56,851 nt of DNA from Geminicoccus harenae (GCF_019800005.1 NZ_JABGCL010000029.1:1-56851), one strand, 5' to 3'. Shown: positions 8,789-16,713, counted from the first letter of the stretch. Program-made: numbers and translations. Notes: a model not told the origin generated them from the sequence alone.

Positions 8789-9376
8789 ATGAAGAAGCTC
8801 TTGCTCGCCGCCGTCCTGTCCCTCCCGCTGGGCGCGCCCGTCCTGGCGGCACCCGCGCCCTGGGCGATCGACAACAGCCATACCGCGATCACCTTCACGG
8901 TGGACCATCTCGGCTACTCGACCGTGCACGGCTTCTTCCGCGACTTCACCGGCGAGCTCAGCCTCGACCCGGAGGCCCCCGAGGTCTCGTCGGTCGCCTT
9001 CACCATCCAGGCCGACAGCCTGGACACGCTGTTCGCCAAGCGCGACGAGCACCTGAAGAGCGCCGACTTCCTGGATGTCGCGCAGTTCCCGACCATCACC
9101 TTCCAGAGCACCAAGGTCGAGCCGGCGGGGGACGACAGCGCCAAGGTGACGGGCGACCTCACGATCAAGGGCGTGACCAAGCCCGTGGTGCTGGACGTGA
9201 AGCTGAACAAGCTGGAGCCGAGCCCGATGACCAAGGCAGACACGGCCGGCTTCACCGTCACCACCGTGATCAAGCGTTCTGACTTCGGCGTATCGGCCTA
9301 TGTTCCGGCGGTCGGCGACGAGCTGACGGTGCGGATCGACACGGAGACCAGCCCCGCGGCCGCCAAGACCGAGTGA
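8789..9376 (+). CDS. YceI-family periplasmic protein (copy 1)
   Basis: 195 residues. Sec signal peptide at about 1-21 (MKKLLLAAVLSLPLGAPVLA), then a complete YceI lipocalin-like domain: WAIDNSHTAITFTVDHLGYS, GFFRDFTGELSLD, the hallmark RDEHLKSADFLDVAQFPTI and the C-terminal RSDFGVSAYVPAVGDE. YceI proteins bind polyisoprenoid or amphiphilic ligands in a beta-barrel; members are often paired with cytochrome b561, as here. The start is fixed by GGAG upstream and the signal peptide. It is followed by a second YceI gene and a b561 gene on the same strand, presumably one operon facing the LysR gene. Confidence 0.93.
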   Translation: MKKLLLAAVLSLPLGAPVLAAPAPWAIDNSHTAITFTVDHLGYSTVHGFFRDFTGELSLDPEAPEVSSVAFTIQADSLDTLFAKRDEHLKSADFLDVAQFPTITFQSTKVEPAGDDSAKVTGDLTIKGVTKPVVLDVKLNKLEPSPMTKADTAGFTVTTVIKRSDFGVSAYVPAVGDELTVRIDTETSPAAAKTE

Positions 9377-9411
9377 GCCGGCCGCCCCGGAACCCGACGA
9401 GGTATGGCATC

Positions 9412-9999
9412 ATGAACCTGCGGACTTGGTTGGTCCGAGCCGCCCGGTTGCCGGCCGTGGCGCTGGTGTGCCTGGCAGCGGCGCTGCCGGGCCCGGCCAT
9501 GGCGAAGGACTGGGTGGTCGACCCCGCCGCCAGCACCCTGACGGTGACCATCCAGCAGGGCCAGACCCCAATCGAGGCCCGCTTCGAGCGCTTCGCGGCG
9601 GAGGTGAGCTTCGATCCGGCCGCGCTGGACCAGTCCAGGGTCACGGTGACGGTCGATCTCGGCTCGTTCGCGTCCGGCGACAGCCAGCGCGACGGGCAGG
9701 CCAAGGGCCCGGACTTCCTCGACGCGGGCAGCGTGGCCGAGGCGGTCTACCGGACCATCTCGTTCGCGCCGCTCGGCGACGACCGCTACCAGGTCGAGGC
9801 CGAACTGACGCTGAAGGGGGTGACCCAGGAACTCAGCCACGAGGCGACCATCACGATCGATGGCGACCAGGCCCATGCCACCGGCAGCGTCCCGATCACC
9901 CGGACCGATTTCGGCGTCGGCACCGGCCAGTTCGCCACCGGCACCATGATCGGGCTGGAGGTGCTGGTCGCGTTCGACCTCCAGGCTGCTGCCCGGTGA
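9412..9999 (+). CDS. YceI-family periplasmic protein (copy 2)
   Basis: 195 residues from the ATG at 9412, which has GAGG about ten bases upstream and gives a clean signal peptide (about 1-32, ending AMA-KD). A GTG at 9373 overlapping the previous stop is an alternative start but would place 13 polar residues before the signal. The mature part has WVVDPAASTLTVTIQQG, FERFAAEVSFDPAALD and TRTDFGVG. The usual RDxHL-F hallmark is altered (here GDSQRDGQAKGPDFLD), so it is a diverged paralogue, related to the b561-associated YceI type. It probably works with copy 1 and the cytochrome; ligand unknown. Confidence 0.9.
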   Translation: MNLRTWLVRAARLPAVALVCLAAALPGPAMAKDWVVDPAASTLTVTIQQGQTPIEARFERFAAEVSFDPAALDQSRVTVTVDLGSFASGDSQRDGQAKGPDFLDAGSVAEAVYRTISFAPLGDDRYQVEAELTLKGVTQELSHEATITIDGDQAHATGSVPITRTDFGVGTGQFATGTMIGLEVLVAFDLQAAAR

Positions 10000-10010
10000 G
10001 ATCCGGCCCG

Positions 10011-10568
10011 ATGCGACTGCGCAACGGCCCTGAGCGGTTCGGCCTCGTAGCCAAGAGCTTCCACTGGGGGATGGCCGCGCTGGTCATCCCCTTGTGGGCA
10101 CTGGGCTGGTACATGGTCGGCCAGACCCAGGACCTGTTCTGGCAGTACGAGCTCTACCAGTTGCACAAGTCGTTCGGCTTCGTGGTGTTCGGCCTGGCCC
10201 TGCTGCGCCTGGCCTGGCGGATCTACGACCCGCCGCCGCCTTTGCCGCCCACGATGAGCCGCCTGCACCGCCTGGGGGCGCATCTCTCGCACCTCGCCTT
10301 CTACCTGCTCCTGCTGGGCCTGCCGGTGACCGGCTTTCTGATGAGCGCCGCGTCCCCGCTGGGGATCCCGACCGTGATCTTCGAAACGATCCCGGTCCCC
10401 CACCCGATCGCCCCCTCCGAGACGGCCTACACGCTGCTGCGATGGACGCACTACGGTCTCGCCATGACATTGGCCGTTGTCCTGGTCGCCCATGCCGGCG
10501 CGGCCCTGCACCATCATTTCGTCGCGAAGGACAAGGTATTGCTGCGCATGATCCCGTTCGGGCGCTGA
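10011..10568 (+). CDS. Cytochrome b561-family integral membrane protein
   Basis: 185 residues with four predicted transmembrane helices. Candidate haem-ligand histidines lie in SFHWGMAALV (helix 1), LHKSFGFVVF (helix 2), RLGAHLSHLAFYLLLLGLP (helix 3) and VVLVAHAGAALHHHF (helix 4), the pattern of prokaryotic CybB-like di-haem b561. Such proteins move electrons between the quinone pool and periplasmic acceptors; pairing with YceI suggests a shared redox or lipid-quinone role, which is inference. An in-frame GTG at 9996 overlapping the previous stop is an alternative start. Operon position: third gene, overlapping the pseudogene that follows. Confidence 0.92.
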   Translation: MRLRNGPERFGLVAKSFHWGMAALVIPLWALGWYMVGQTQDLFWQYELYQLHKSFGFVVFGLALLRLAWRIYDPPPPLPPTMSRLHRLGAHLSHLAFYLLLLGLPVTGFLMSAASPLGIPTVIFETIPVPHPIAPSETAYTLLRWTHYGLAMTLAVVLVAHAGAALHHHFVAKDKVLLRMIPFGR

Positions 10569-11085
10569 CGGTCGTCCTGCTCCTGCCGGCCGCACCTCGT
10601 GCGGACGCGGCGGTGCGAGACCATGCGATCGATCCCGACCGGACCCGCATCGAGTTCACGGTCGACGCCACCGGCCTTGCCGCGGCGACCGGGACCATGC
10701 GCGTGCGCCAGCTGCGCCCGATCATCCGCAACAGGCGCTCGATGCCGCGTCGCTGAACACGGCATTTCGCAAGCGGGACGAGGTTATCCGCGGCACCTCC
10801 TTCCCGAACGCAGCGGCCTTCCCCGAGATCCGCTTCGGGACCACCGCCGCCTACCCCGACGGCGGTGACCGGGCGGTGGCCCTGGGCACCCTCGACCTGA
10901 TCCGTGTGCCCAAACCGGTGACCGTGGAAACCAAGCTGCTTCAGGCCCCGGACGGCAACGGGCAGGTCCGGTTCTCCGGCCACACCCGCCTGTCCCGCAG
11001 CGACTGGGGCATGACTGCCTTCCTGCCGCTGGTCGGCAACGAGGTGCGGATCAGCCTTCAGCTCACCGCGACCGCCAGCCCATAG
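10550..11085 (+). pseudogene. Third YceI gene, broken by a frameshift and an internal deletion
   Basis: A third YceI-like sequence follows cytochrome b561. One frame gives a hydrophobic leader and AIDPDRTRIEFTVDATGLAA, then stops at 10756. From about 10720 another frame continues with ALDAASLNTAFRKRDEV, FPNAAAFPEIRF, RVPKPVTVETKLL and SRSDWGMTAFLPLVGNEV to a stop at 11085. Joining them requires a shift between about 10715 and 10750. Even then the strand equivalent to 'FxGxLxFDP...VxVxI' is missing, so a simple one-base sequencing error does not restore a full YceI domain. No ATG or GTG start with a ribosome site is evident. Its 3' end overlaps the convergent pseudouridine synthase gene by 28 bp. 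Confidence 0.8.
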
Positions 11086-11813
11086 CGGCGTAGCTGCCGG
11101 TCGAAGTCATCCGGCAAAGGCGCCTCGGCCTGGATGGTGACGCCCGCCAGCCAGGGAAGCTCGATCGCCCGGGCATGCAGCATCAGCCGCCCCGCCTCCC
11201 GGTCCTGCCCGTAGATGCGGTCACCCAGGAGCGGCGCACCCAGTGCCTTCAGATGCACCCGGATCTGATGGGTCCGCCCGGTCCGCGGCCTGGCCTCCAC
11301 CAACGCGACCCCGTTCCCGCGCGCCAGCACCCGCACATCGGTTACCGCCGCCTGCCCCTGCTCCGACGGCTCCATCCACCACCCGCGCGCCTGGTTGCGC
11401 TTGGCCAGCGGCAGGTCGATCCGCCCATCCTCCAGCCCCGGCGCATCCGTGACCAGCGCCAGATAGGTCTTGGTCACGGCCCCCTTGGCGAACAGCTCGC
11501 CCAGCCGTGCCAGCGCTGGCTTGGTCCGCCCGAGCACCAGGCAGCCCGACGTGTCCCGGTCCAGCCGGTGCGCCAGCCCGGGCGGCCGCCCCTTGCCGAA
11601 CGCCAGCCAGGGCAGCAGCGCGTCCAGCGTCGCCCCGCCCTTAGGCCCGGCATGCACCGGCAGCCCCGCCGGCTTGTCGATCACCAGCACCATCTCGTCA
11701 CGATGAAGCACCCGCCCCTGCAGCGCCTGCGCCTCGGCCGGCACCGGCCCCTCCACCGGCCGCCACCGCCCCTTCCGACGCCCACCCGCCGGCAAATCAC
11801 CCCGAACCATCAT
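11058..11813 (-). CDS. RluA-family RNA pseudouridine synthase
   Basis: 251 residues. The catalytic motif HRLDRDTSG is present, with KPAGLPVHAG upstream and RTGRTHQIRVHLKALGAPLLGDRIYG downstream, both standard for RluA-type enzymes that isomerise uridine in rRNA or tRNA. There is no N-terminal S4 domain, so it is a short RluA-like member; the RNA target is unknown. The start is one of two adjacent ATGs (11813/11810) with AAGGA just upstream. The first 49 bases of the gene lie in the 179-bp direct repeat and are duplicated at the far end of the integrated element. Confidence 0.93.
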   Translation of the reverse strand: MMVRGDLPAGGRRKGRWRPVEGPVPAEAQALQGRVLHRDEMVLVIDKPAGLPVHAGPKGGATLDALLPWLAFGKGRPPGLAHRLDRDTSGCLVLGRTKPALARLGELFAKGAVTKTYLALVTDAPGLEDGRIDLPLAKRNQARGWWMEPSEQGQAAVTDVRVLARGNGVALVEARPRTGRTHQIRVHLKALGAPLLGDRIYGQDREAGRLMLHARAIELPWLAGVTIQAEAPLPDDFDRQLRRYGLAVAVS

Positions 11814-11943
11814 CCCATCCTTGCGGCCTCGCCCGGCGGACGCTACATCACCACGCGCCTCGGAGGGATGCCGGAGTGGTCGATCGGGGCGGTCTCGAAA
11901 ACCGTTGTACCAGCGATGGTACCCAGGGTTCGAATCCCTGTCC
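11765..11943. repeat. 179-bp direct repeat, left copy (attL-like end of the element)
   Basis: Base-for-base identical to 29160-29338, an offset of exactly 17395. It contains the first 49 bp of the pseudouridine synthase gene, the 48-bp spacer and the first 82 nt of tRNA-Ser. Identity ends abruptly on both sides (11764 differs from 29159, 11944 from 29339). Because the block spans host coding sequence plus tRNA, it is much longer than a normal tRNA att core. Confidence 0.95.
11862..11943 (+). pseudogene. tRNA-Ser(CGA) copy lacking its 3' acceptor strand
   Basis: It starts GGAGGGA and matches the intact tRNA at 29257 through the anticodon (CGA), variable arm and T arm. After position 11943 the sequence diverges (TGTAGCTGC in place of CTCCGCCA). 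The acceptor stem would have at least two mismatches and there is no CCA, so it should not yield a functional tRNA. This is the disrupted chromosomal half of the insertion site. Confidence 0.9.
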
Positions 11944-12278
11944 TGTAGCTGCTTATCGGCTGACGACGGTTTCCTAACAGATACAATCAGTTAGTGCCAG
12001 GGCTCCCAGGGCCGGTAGGAATGCCGGTTGGGAGGTGCGTAGCCATGGGCCCCGTGTAGCGTGCCCTCTCCTGCGGCAGGACTGAGCGCGAGACCGCTAT
12101 CCATCCCAAAGACACCGCAGGCCATAGCATTCATGCACCTTCTGTGCCAAATGGTGCTCTTGACCAGTATCAATGAATAAGGCAGCGTGCCGAGATCCTA
12201 TCGAACTGATAGGGCGGGACCACAGTGGAGTGGGTGCTCTACCGTGGCCCCTGACACCTCACTGGAAGGGCTAATTCC
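11944..12278. other. Left end of the element, no supported gene
   Basis: One 60-codon frame on the minus strand (11991-12173) has no motif and no convincing ribosome site. I see no tRNA, terminator or recombination directory that I can defend here. Confidence 0.4.
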
Positions 12279-12635
12279 ATGTGTGATGCTGACTTGATGT
12301 TTAATGGCCGCGGAATGACTGCGCAAGTCGGAAACATCAACAGCGCGGAAACATCGCTTTGCTTGCAATCTTTGTGTAGCGTGGAAGCATTTTCTTCGCG
12401 TGCAACAGAGGGGTTGATGAAGCTCGCGCGCAGGACGGCAGCCTATCAGGATGCGGCAGTGGCCGCCTTCAGTGACGGCGCCACCAGGGCGGATGTCGCA
12501 GAGTTTGAAGCTCACTGCGCTGCTCTCGGGGACGACGAATACCAGCTGACGGAAGCCCTAAGATTCCTTGTGGCTGCCCTCAGAAGTGTCCCTGGGCCCG
12601 CGGATGAGGTCGCGGTGGTGGTGGTGCAGACGTGA
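12279..12635 (+). CDS. Hypothetical protein, 118 aa
   Basis: No family recognised. The ATG at 12279 has GGAAGG about nine bases upstream. The N-terminal 45 residues are Ser/Cys-rich and low in structure; the C-terminal ~75 residues (from MKLARRTAAYQDAAV) look like a small alpha-helical domain with acidic/Ala-rich helices (TRADVAEFEAHCAALGDD, YQLTEALRFLVAALR), so a start at about 12417 is also possible. It lies alone between the element's left end and a transposase-like HTH gene. Composition is lower in GC than the flanking core genes. It may be a real island gene; function unknown. Confidence 0.5.
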   Translation: MCDADLMFNGRGMTAQVGNINSAETSLCLQSLCSVEAFSSRATEGLMKLARRTAAYQDAAVAAFSDGATRADVAEFEAHCAALGDDEYQLTEALRFLVAALRSVPGPADEVAVVVVQT

Positions 12636-12747
12636 GGCAAGCCGAAGAGCGACCACAAGCCATTCCAGCACCGTAGAGCTAGATGAGGCCCCAGGAAACT
12701 AATGTGGAATATCGGCCAACCCTGGGGCCTTCACGGGGGCATGAAGC

Positions 12748-13062
12748 ATGGCCAGACGGGGTATCCGTTACACCGCCGAGTTTGTGCGCGAGTGCGTGGG
12801 CATGGTGGACGCGGGTCGTTCTTACTACAGCGTGGCGAGAGAGCGTGGTGTGAGCACGAAGACCCTCAGGGGATGGTGCCAAAAAGCCGGTGTATTCAGC
12901 CCAACACAAAAAGCCGCTCACGCTTATCGGGAATCCTGCATGTCCGCCGCCAGGGCAGAGGAAATCGTGAGGCTGCGCTGTGAGAATGAAGATCTTCGAC
13001 GTCAACTTTCCATCTTAGCAGCCACAGTCGCTCAGCTTGCCGGAAAACACCTCGTTGCTTAG
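12748..13062 (+). CDS. IS3 OrfA-like HTH protein without a partner OrfB
   Basis: 104 residues. It begins MARRGIRYTAEFVRECVGMV followed by SVARERGVSTKTLRGWCQKAG, the typical transposase helix-turn-helix (HTH_Tnp_1) of IS3/IS66-type OrfA proteins. It ends in a leucine-zipper-like helix (EEIVRLRCENEDLRRQLSIL) as in IS3 OrfA, where it mediates multimerisation. The frame is intact, but the DDE-bearing OrfB is absent: the next 140 bp are non-coding, followed by debris of an unrelated IS5-type element. No terminal inverted repeats were found. It is therefore a solo remnant or a domesticated DNA-binding protein. Confidence 0.75.
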   Translation: MARRGIRYTAEFVRECVGMVDAGRSYYSVARERGVSTKTLRGWCQKAGVFSPTQKAAHAYRESCMSAARAEEIVRLRCENEDLRRQLSILAATVAQLAGKHLVA

Positions 13063-13206
13063 CAGCAGTGATAGCGCTGTGCCAAACTATTAGGCCAATT
13101 TTTCCTATCAAAGTAAGATTACATGCAAGCGAATGAGGACTGCAACACATCTTTACCTAAGCTAGGTTGCCCTTCCTTTCTATTTCAATCGTCCTTCTGT
13201 CACCTA

Positions 13207-13655
13207 GGGCCTGTCAGTTCCTGAGAATGGTTCGATCCGTGATGCGGTGAGCAGCAGACGGATGGACCCAGGACGGGCATGCTGATGGATGGGCAGTGGA
13301 CGGTGCTGGTGCCCGGCCTGCTCGCTCGTCTGCCGAGGGTGCCGCACTGGGATGGCGGACGGGGCTATACCAGCCATGCCTTCCGCGAGCACATCCGGAA
13401 CTGGGACAGCCACCATCCGATGATCCCGCCGCAGCGGCACGAGGCGCCGGTCGCTTGTCCTGCCTGGATCTACCACAACACAACCGGATCGAGCGCCTGT
13501 GGGCGAGGCGCAAGGAGTAGCAGCGGTGGGCAGTCGCGGAGCCTGCCCGCAAGTCGGCTGCAGGGCGGGGCGGGCGTGAAGACCGCGGCTTCGTCCATGG
13601 GCGTACTATGCACGCTGCCACAATCGACTGGCTCAAGGATGGGCGAGCCCTGATG
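13207..13655 (+). pseudogene. Decayed IS5/IS427-type element, internally deleted
   Basis: A left-end sequence GGGCCTGTCAGTTCCTGA at 13207, preceded by TA, closely matches the terminal repeat of the intact IS at 14963-15817. What follows is a patchwork of the same transposase: DGQWTVL near the start, a jump over most of OrfA, then LLARLPRV, GYTSHAFREHI, PPQRHEAPVACPAWIYHN and, in other frames, WARRKE and SSMGVL. Several frameshifts, a large internal deletion and a diverged right end mean it cannot encode transposase. It is older than, and oriented opposite to, the intact copy 1.3 kb away. Confidence 0.85.
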
Positions 13656-13758
13656 ATGCCGCAGGATGGGGAGGTCAGAAGACTGAGGGCTATCAATGTG
13701 CTGTCGGATTAGCCAATCATCTGGCAGTGCCCGCTGTTCAGATGACTTAGTCTGCTTG

Positions 13759-14298
13759 TCAGTCAGGCGCCTTCACGAATCGCCAGAGTACGTTGGGTTG
13801 GTTGATGCAGGCCCACTGCGTGATAGCATCGCCATTTCCCGAGGTTCCTCCGTGTTGATGGACACACTTGCCGCTATGTTGAAACTGCAGCCAGTAATAT
13901 CCACCGCCTGCTGGGATTCTCTTGATTTTGACGTTGGGCTGATTAACGCACTGCCACTGCGTAATAGGATCGCCATCCCCGAAAGTTGCTCCATGCTGGT
14001 GAACGCACTTCTCGCTGTGCTTGAACTTCAGAAAGTAATAGCCGCCACCTGCTCGCCGTAGTTCCAGCTTCACGTTTGGTTGATTCACGCAACTCCACTG
14101 AGTGATGGCATCTCCATTGCCCTGGGTTGCTCCATGCTGATGAAGGCACTTATTGCTGTGCTTTGCGACTACATAATAGTAGTCATGAGCAATTGCTTGC
14201 GCCGAGGCGGCGCAAACCAACAATGCAGAAGGTAGCAATATCCTTCGGAAAGTACTTTTCCATAGAGAAGGGATCACTCTGCTCGTTGAGCGCTTCAT
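13759..14298 (-). CDS. Secreted three-repeat ricin-type (beta-trefoil) lectin-like protein
   Basis: 179 residues. A signal peptide (about 1-38: basic start, LLPSALLVCAASAQAIA) precedes three near-identical repeats at 47-residue spacing. Each repeat has HSxKC (KC at 50-51, 97-98, 144-145), then HQHG, GxGDxITQWxC (W at 68, 115, 162) and NQPNV. Three repeats with a Cys pair and a Gln-Trp core are the signature of RICIN/CBM13 beta-trefoil domains, which bind glycans. No catalytic domain is attached, so it would be an exported sugar-binding module. The gene and its upstream 250 bp are distinctly AT-rich compared with the chromosome, pointing to transfer. No neighbour explains its role. Confidence 0.85.
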   Translation of the reverse strand: MKRSTSRVIPSLWKSTFRRILLPSALLVCAASAQAIAHDYYYVVAKHSNKCLHQHGATQGNGDAITQWSCVNQPNVKLELRRAGGGYYFLKFKHSEKCVHQHGATFGDGDPITQWQCVNQPNVKIKRIPAGGGYYWLQFQHSGKCVHQHGGTSGNGDAITQWACINQPNVLWRFVKAPD

Positions 14299-14962
14299 GG
14301 TGATCGTCCATGGTTAGGTTTCGCATTGTTCGCGTGACAAGCCACAGCTCTTGTATGCTAAGCTATACATAGCTAATGGCAACTTACATAATCGTATTAT
14401 GAACACATGTTGTCAACAGAATTCTATCTACAATAAATTTCAGTATCGTTTAGATTTTGATCAAGTTAATAACTACTTTATAGCGAAGTTGCTGAAGGGC
14501 GGATTGACATGTTGTATCAGTGATTAGTAATGTTTGCTTGGTCATTTGACATCTTTCGGATCATGAAGATGCAAATTTTTAGCCTGGCTCGTCTGGGGGT
14601 GATGGCCGGTGGTTCCGCAGACGATGATTGTCTTGGCTCTGGCCGTTCACGACGCTTGTGACTTGCTCGCCCGGCTTCACATTCAAATCTGAGAGGCACC
14701 TCCTCGCGTGCCCCCAACACTGCCATTGGTCGGCTTGAAGAACGTAGCTCTGCGGTTCGGGAAGCGATCCGCTCTTGCTGGCGGAGGATGGTAGCGGCGA
14801 TGGCGGTCCAGGTGGGTTCTCTAACCTGGACGGGCGTTGCGGGTCATTTGACCCGGGACTGGGGCCAACCGGATGCCCTCGACGGTCTCGAACTTCCGGC
14901 ACCCGTCGATGTGGCACATCGCGATGCGGTTGCGCAGGAGAGGCCGACGCATCCTGCCACTA
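14299..14962. other. AT-rich upstream region of the lectin gene, then non-coding DNA up to the IS
   Basis: 14330-14580 is the most AT-rich stretch of the window and probably holds the lectin promoter. On the minus strand TTGCCA and, 16 bases on, TAGCAT could act as -35/-10, a weak match. From 14580 to 14962 short frames on both strands lack any family motif; they end at the IS boundary and do not reconnect cleanly on its far side. Confidence 0.45.
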
Positions 14963-15817
14963 GGATCCGTTAGTTCTTGAGCCAGTCGAAGGTGGCAGCG
15001 AGGTAGAGGACGCCCATGAAGGAGCTGGCTCTTTTCTCGTAGCGGGTGGCGACGGCGCGCCACTCCTTGAGCCTGGCCCACAAGCGCTCGACCCGGTTGC
15101 GGTTGTGGTAGATCCGGGGCGGGCAGGCGACGGGTGCCTCGTGCCGCTGCGGTGGGATCGCCGGACGGCTGCCCAGGTTCCAGATATGCTCCCTGAAGGC
15201 ATGACTGGTGTAGCCGCGATCGGCCACCACCCAGCGTGACACACCCGGCAGACGAGCGAGCAGGCCGACCGCCTGGGGCAGTTCATGGGCCTGGCCGGGT
15301 GCCAGGCTGAAGGCAACGGCGCGACCGCTGCCATCCGCGATCACGCAGACCTTGGTTCCATAGCCGCCACGAGAGCGGCCAAGAGCTTCACCCGCAGGAC
15401 GTCGGGCTCCGTCGCCCCCTTTTGAGCAGCACCGGCCGCCTTTTGATGTGCTCGGATGTTGGTGCCGTCCAGGAAGGTCATGCCCAACTGCACGCCCTGC
15501 TCCTGCGGCATGGCCAGCAGGCGTTCCCAAACCCCGAGCCTTCCCCAGCGGATGAAGGTCTGCGCTGCCATCCACCAAGGACCGAACTGAGCAGGTAGGC
15601 TGCGCCACTTGGCACCATTCTGGCAGCGCCAGATGATCGCTTCGATCGTGCGTCTCAGATCGTGATGCTGCGTCTTGCGGTGCGGGCGGCAGGCCTCGAT
15701 CAACGGTGCCAGCACCGCCCACTGTTGATCCGTCAGCACGCCCCTCATCCCATCCATCCATCCAACTGCTGCTCACCGCATAGCAGATGGGGACGGACTT
15801 CAGGAGCTAACGGACCC
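14963..15817 (-). mobile_element. Intact IS5-family (IS427-type) insertion sequence, 855 bp
   Basis: Imperfect terminal inverted repeats GGRTCCGTTAGYTCYTGA lie at 14963 and (reverse complement) 15817, flanked on both sides by TA (14961-14962 and 15818-15819), the expected 2-bp target duplication. The length and a transposase split into two overlapping frames both match the IS427 subgroup. A decayed relative lies at 13207-13655. Confidence 0.9.
14970..15757 (-). CDS. IS427-type transposase, OrfA + OrfB joined by -1 frameshift
   Basis: OrfA (15757 down to 15341, 138 aa) starts MDGMRGVLTDQQWAVLAPLI and carries the first catalytic Asp in GMTFLDGTNIRAHQ. OrfB occupies the -1 frame to the stop at 14970 and contains GGYGTKVCVIADGSGRAVAF, VADRGYTSHAFREHI (second Asp) and IYHNRNRVERLWARLKEWRA (catalytic Glu). 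They overlap at the slippery run CAAAAGGGGG (15424-15415): OrfA reads CAA-AAG-GGG, OrfB reads TCA-AAA-GGG, so tRNAs on AAG-GGG can slip back one base and re-pair. OrfB has no good start of its own near the junction. All catalytic residues appear present, so the element may be active. Confidence 0.88.
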
Positions 15818-15819
15818 TA

Positions 15820-16495
15820 ATACATCGAGCAGACGGGTGGGACCCTCGATGTTCCCAAGAACGCCACCGGGCTGGGCTGCCGCCGCAAAGGCTAGTACCC
15901 GCCGTGCGGCCATCGGCTGTGTATGGCGACGCCCTGTCGATCTCTAGCGCCGTTCCCGGTATCGACCGCTGCGCCTCCGGGGACGCCGCAAACGGGGTCC
16001 TGGAGGAAGCTCATCGTCATCTCCAGGCGGCCACAGCGACCTCCAACGAAGTCGGCCCAGCAGGACGGCGACAATTACGATAGCCGTGACGTCACCCTGG
16101 AGGCTGATGCTCAGGGTGCCGGGGAGATCGCCGAGCCAGCCGACAGAAGCGGCGAGGGATGACGTTTCGGTGCCTGTGGGGCTGATGGTCGTGCGCATGT
16201 CGGCACGCTACCAACTGTCAGCCCAAAGGGCGGGCAAGGCAATAGGGGGGTCTCCGATTTTCCGCGCAGTGCAATGATGCCCTCCGGGACCTTGGGAGTG
16301 TGCTGGAGGTATCTGGAGATTGCTGGCGGCATCCAGAAGTTGCAGACCACTACCTTCCCCGGGGCTGGACCTATGCTTCGTTCCCGTACCTTCGTTGCAC
16401 AACAAGCACACTCTCGCCTGTGACCGCTGCTGCCTTTTTAGAGGGCGTGCGTCATCGCCCGCCTGTTCTTCTCCAACAGTGCGGGGCGGTATGTC
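15820..16495. other. Gene-poor stretch right of the IS
   Basis: Apart from the weak small frame listed at 15944-16198 I see nothing supported. A short plus-strand run ending at a TAG near 15893 resembles a protein C-terminus, but its frame is closed by a TAA right at the IS junction, so it cannot be tied to sequence left of the IS. Confidence 0.4.
15944..16198 (-). CDS. Possible small membrane protein, 84 aa
   Basis: No family recognised. The frame encodes a polar N-terminus, one hydrophobic stretch (DVTAIVIVAVLLGRL, about residues 36-50) suited to a single membrane span, then an Arg/Pro-rich tail. No strong ribosome site precedes the ATG. Overlapping frames on the other strand have no better support. 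It may be a real phage- or island-type small membrane protein, or chance. Confidence 0.3.
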   Translation of the reverse strand: MRTTISPTGTETSSLAASVGWLGDLPGTLSISLQGDVTAIVIVAVLLGRLRWRSLWPPGDDDELPPGPRLRRPRRRSGRYRERR

Positions 16496-16675
16496 CTAGC
16501 CGAAGGGGAGGATCGAGCGGATCAGGCCCACCGTGTAAGTCACCCACTCGGTAGCATGCGCAATCGAGTAACCGACCGCACAGCCGATCAGGTGATCCGT
16601 GGCACGCTTGGCCACGAACACGGCATACCTCTTCCACCCGGTCTTCTTCCGACCAGGACGGCGGCGATGCTGCAA
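16496..16675 (-). CDS. Possible small membrane-associated protein, ~59 aa
   Basis: A frame ending at 16496 encodes a basic N-terminus (HRRRPGRKKTGWKRYAVFVAK) and a hydrophobic C-terminal part (DHLIGCAVGYSIAHATEWV, YTVGLIRSILPFG). The frame is open upstream to 16735, but that part runs through the terminator of the recombinase gene, so translation more likely starts near the TTG at 16675. No family recognised; it may follow the recombinase transcript or be transcribed separately. Confidence 0.35.
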   Translation of the reverse strand: MQHRRRPGRKKTGWKRYAVFVAKRATDHLIGCAVGYSIAHATEWVTYTVGLIRSILPFG

Positions 16676-16685
16676 TGTTGTCCAA

Positions 16686-16713
16686 ATGAAAAGACCCGCC
16701 AGAACGGCGGGCC
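16686..16713 (-). terminator. Rho-independent terminator after the serine recombinase
   Basis: On the minus strand, CCCGCC (16711-16706) and GGCGGG (16700-16695) flank a 5-nt loop and are followed by CTTTTC and ATTT. It lies about 85 bp past the recombinase stop at 16797. Confidence 0.75.

Noticed and set aside
14775..15893. A gene interrupted by the IS at 14963-15817
   Set aside because: After removing the IS and one TA, the frames on the two sides do not join into one convincing protein; a stop falls at the junction.
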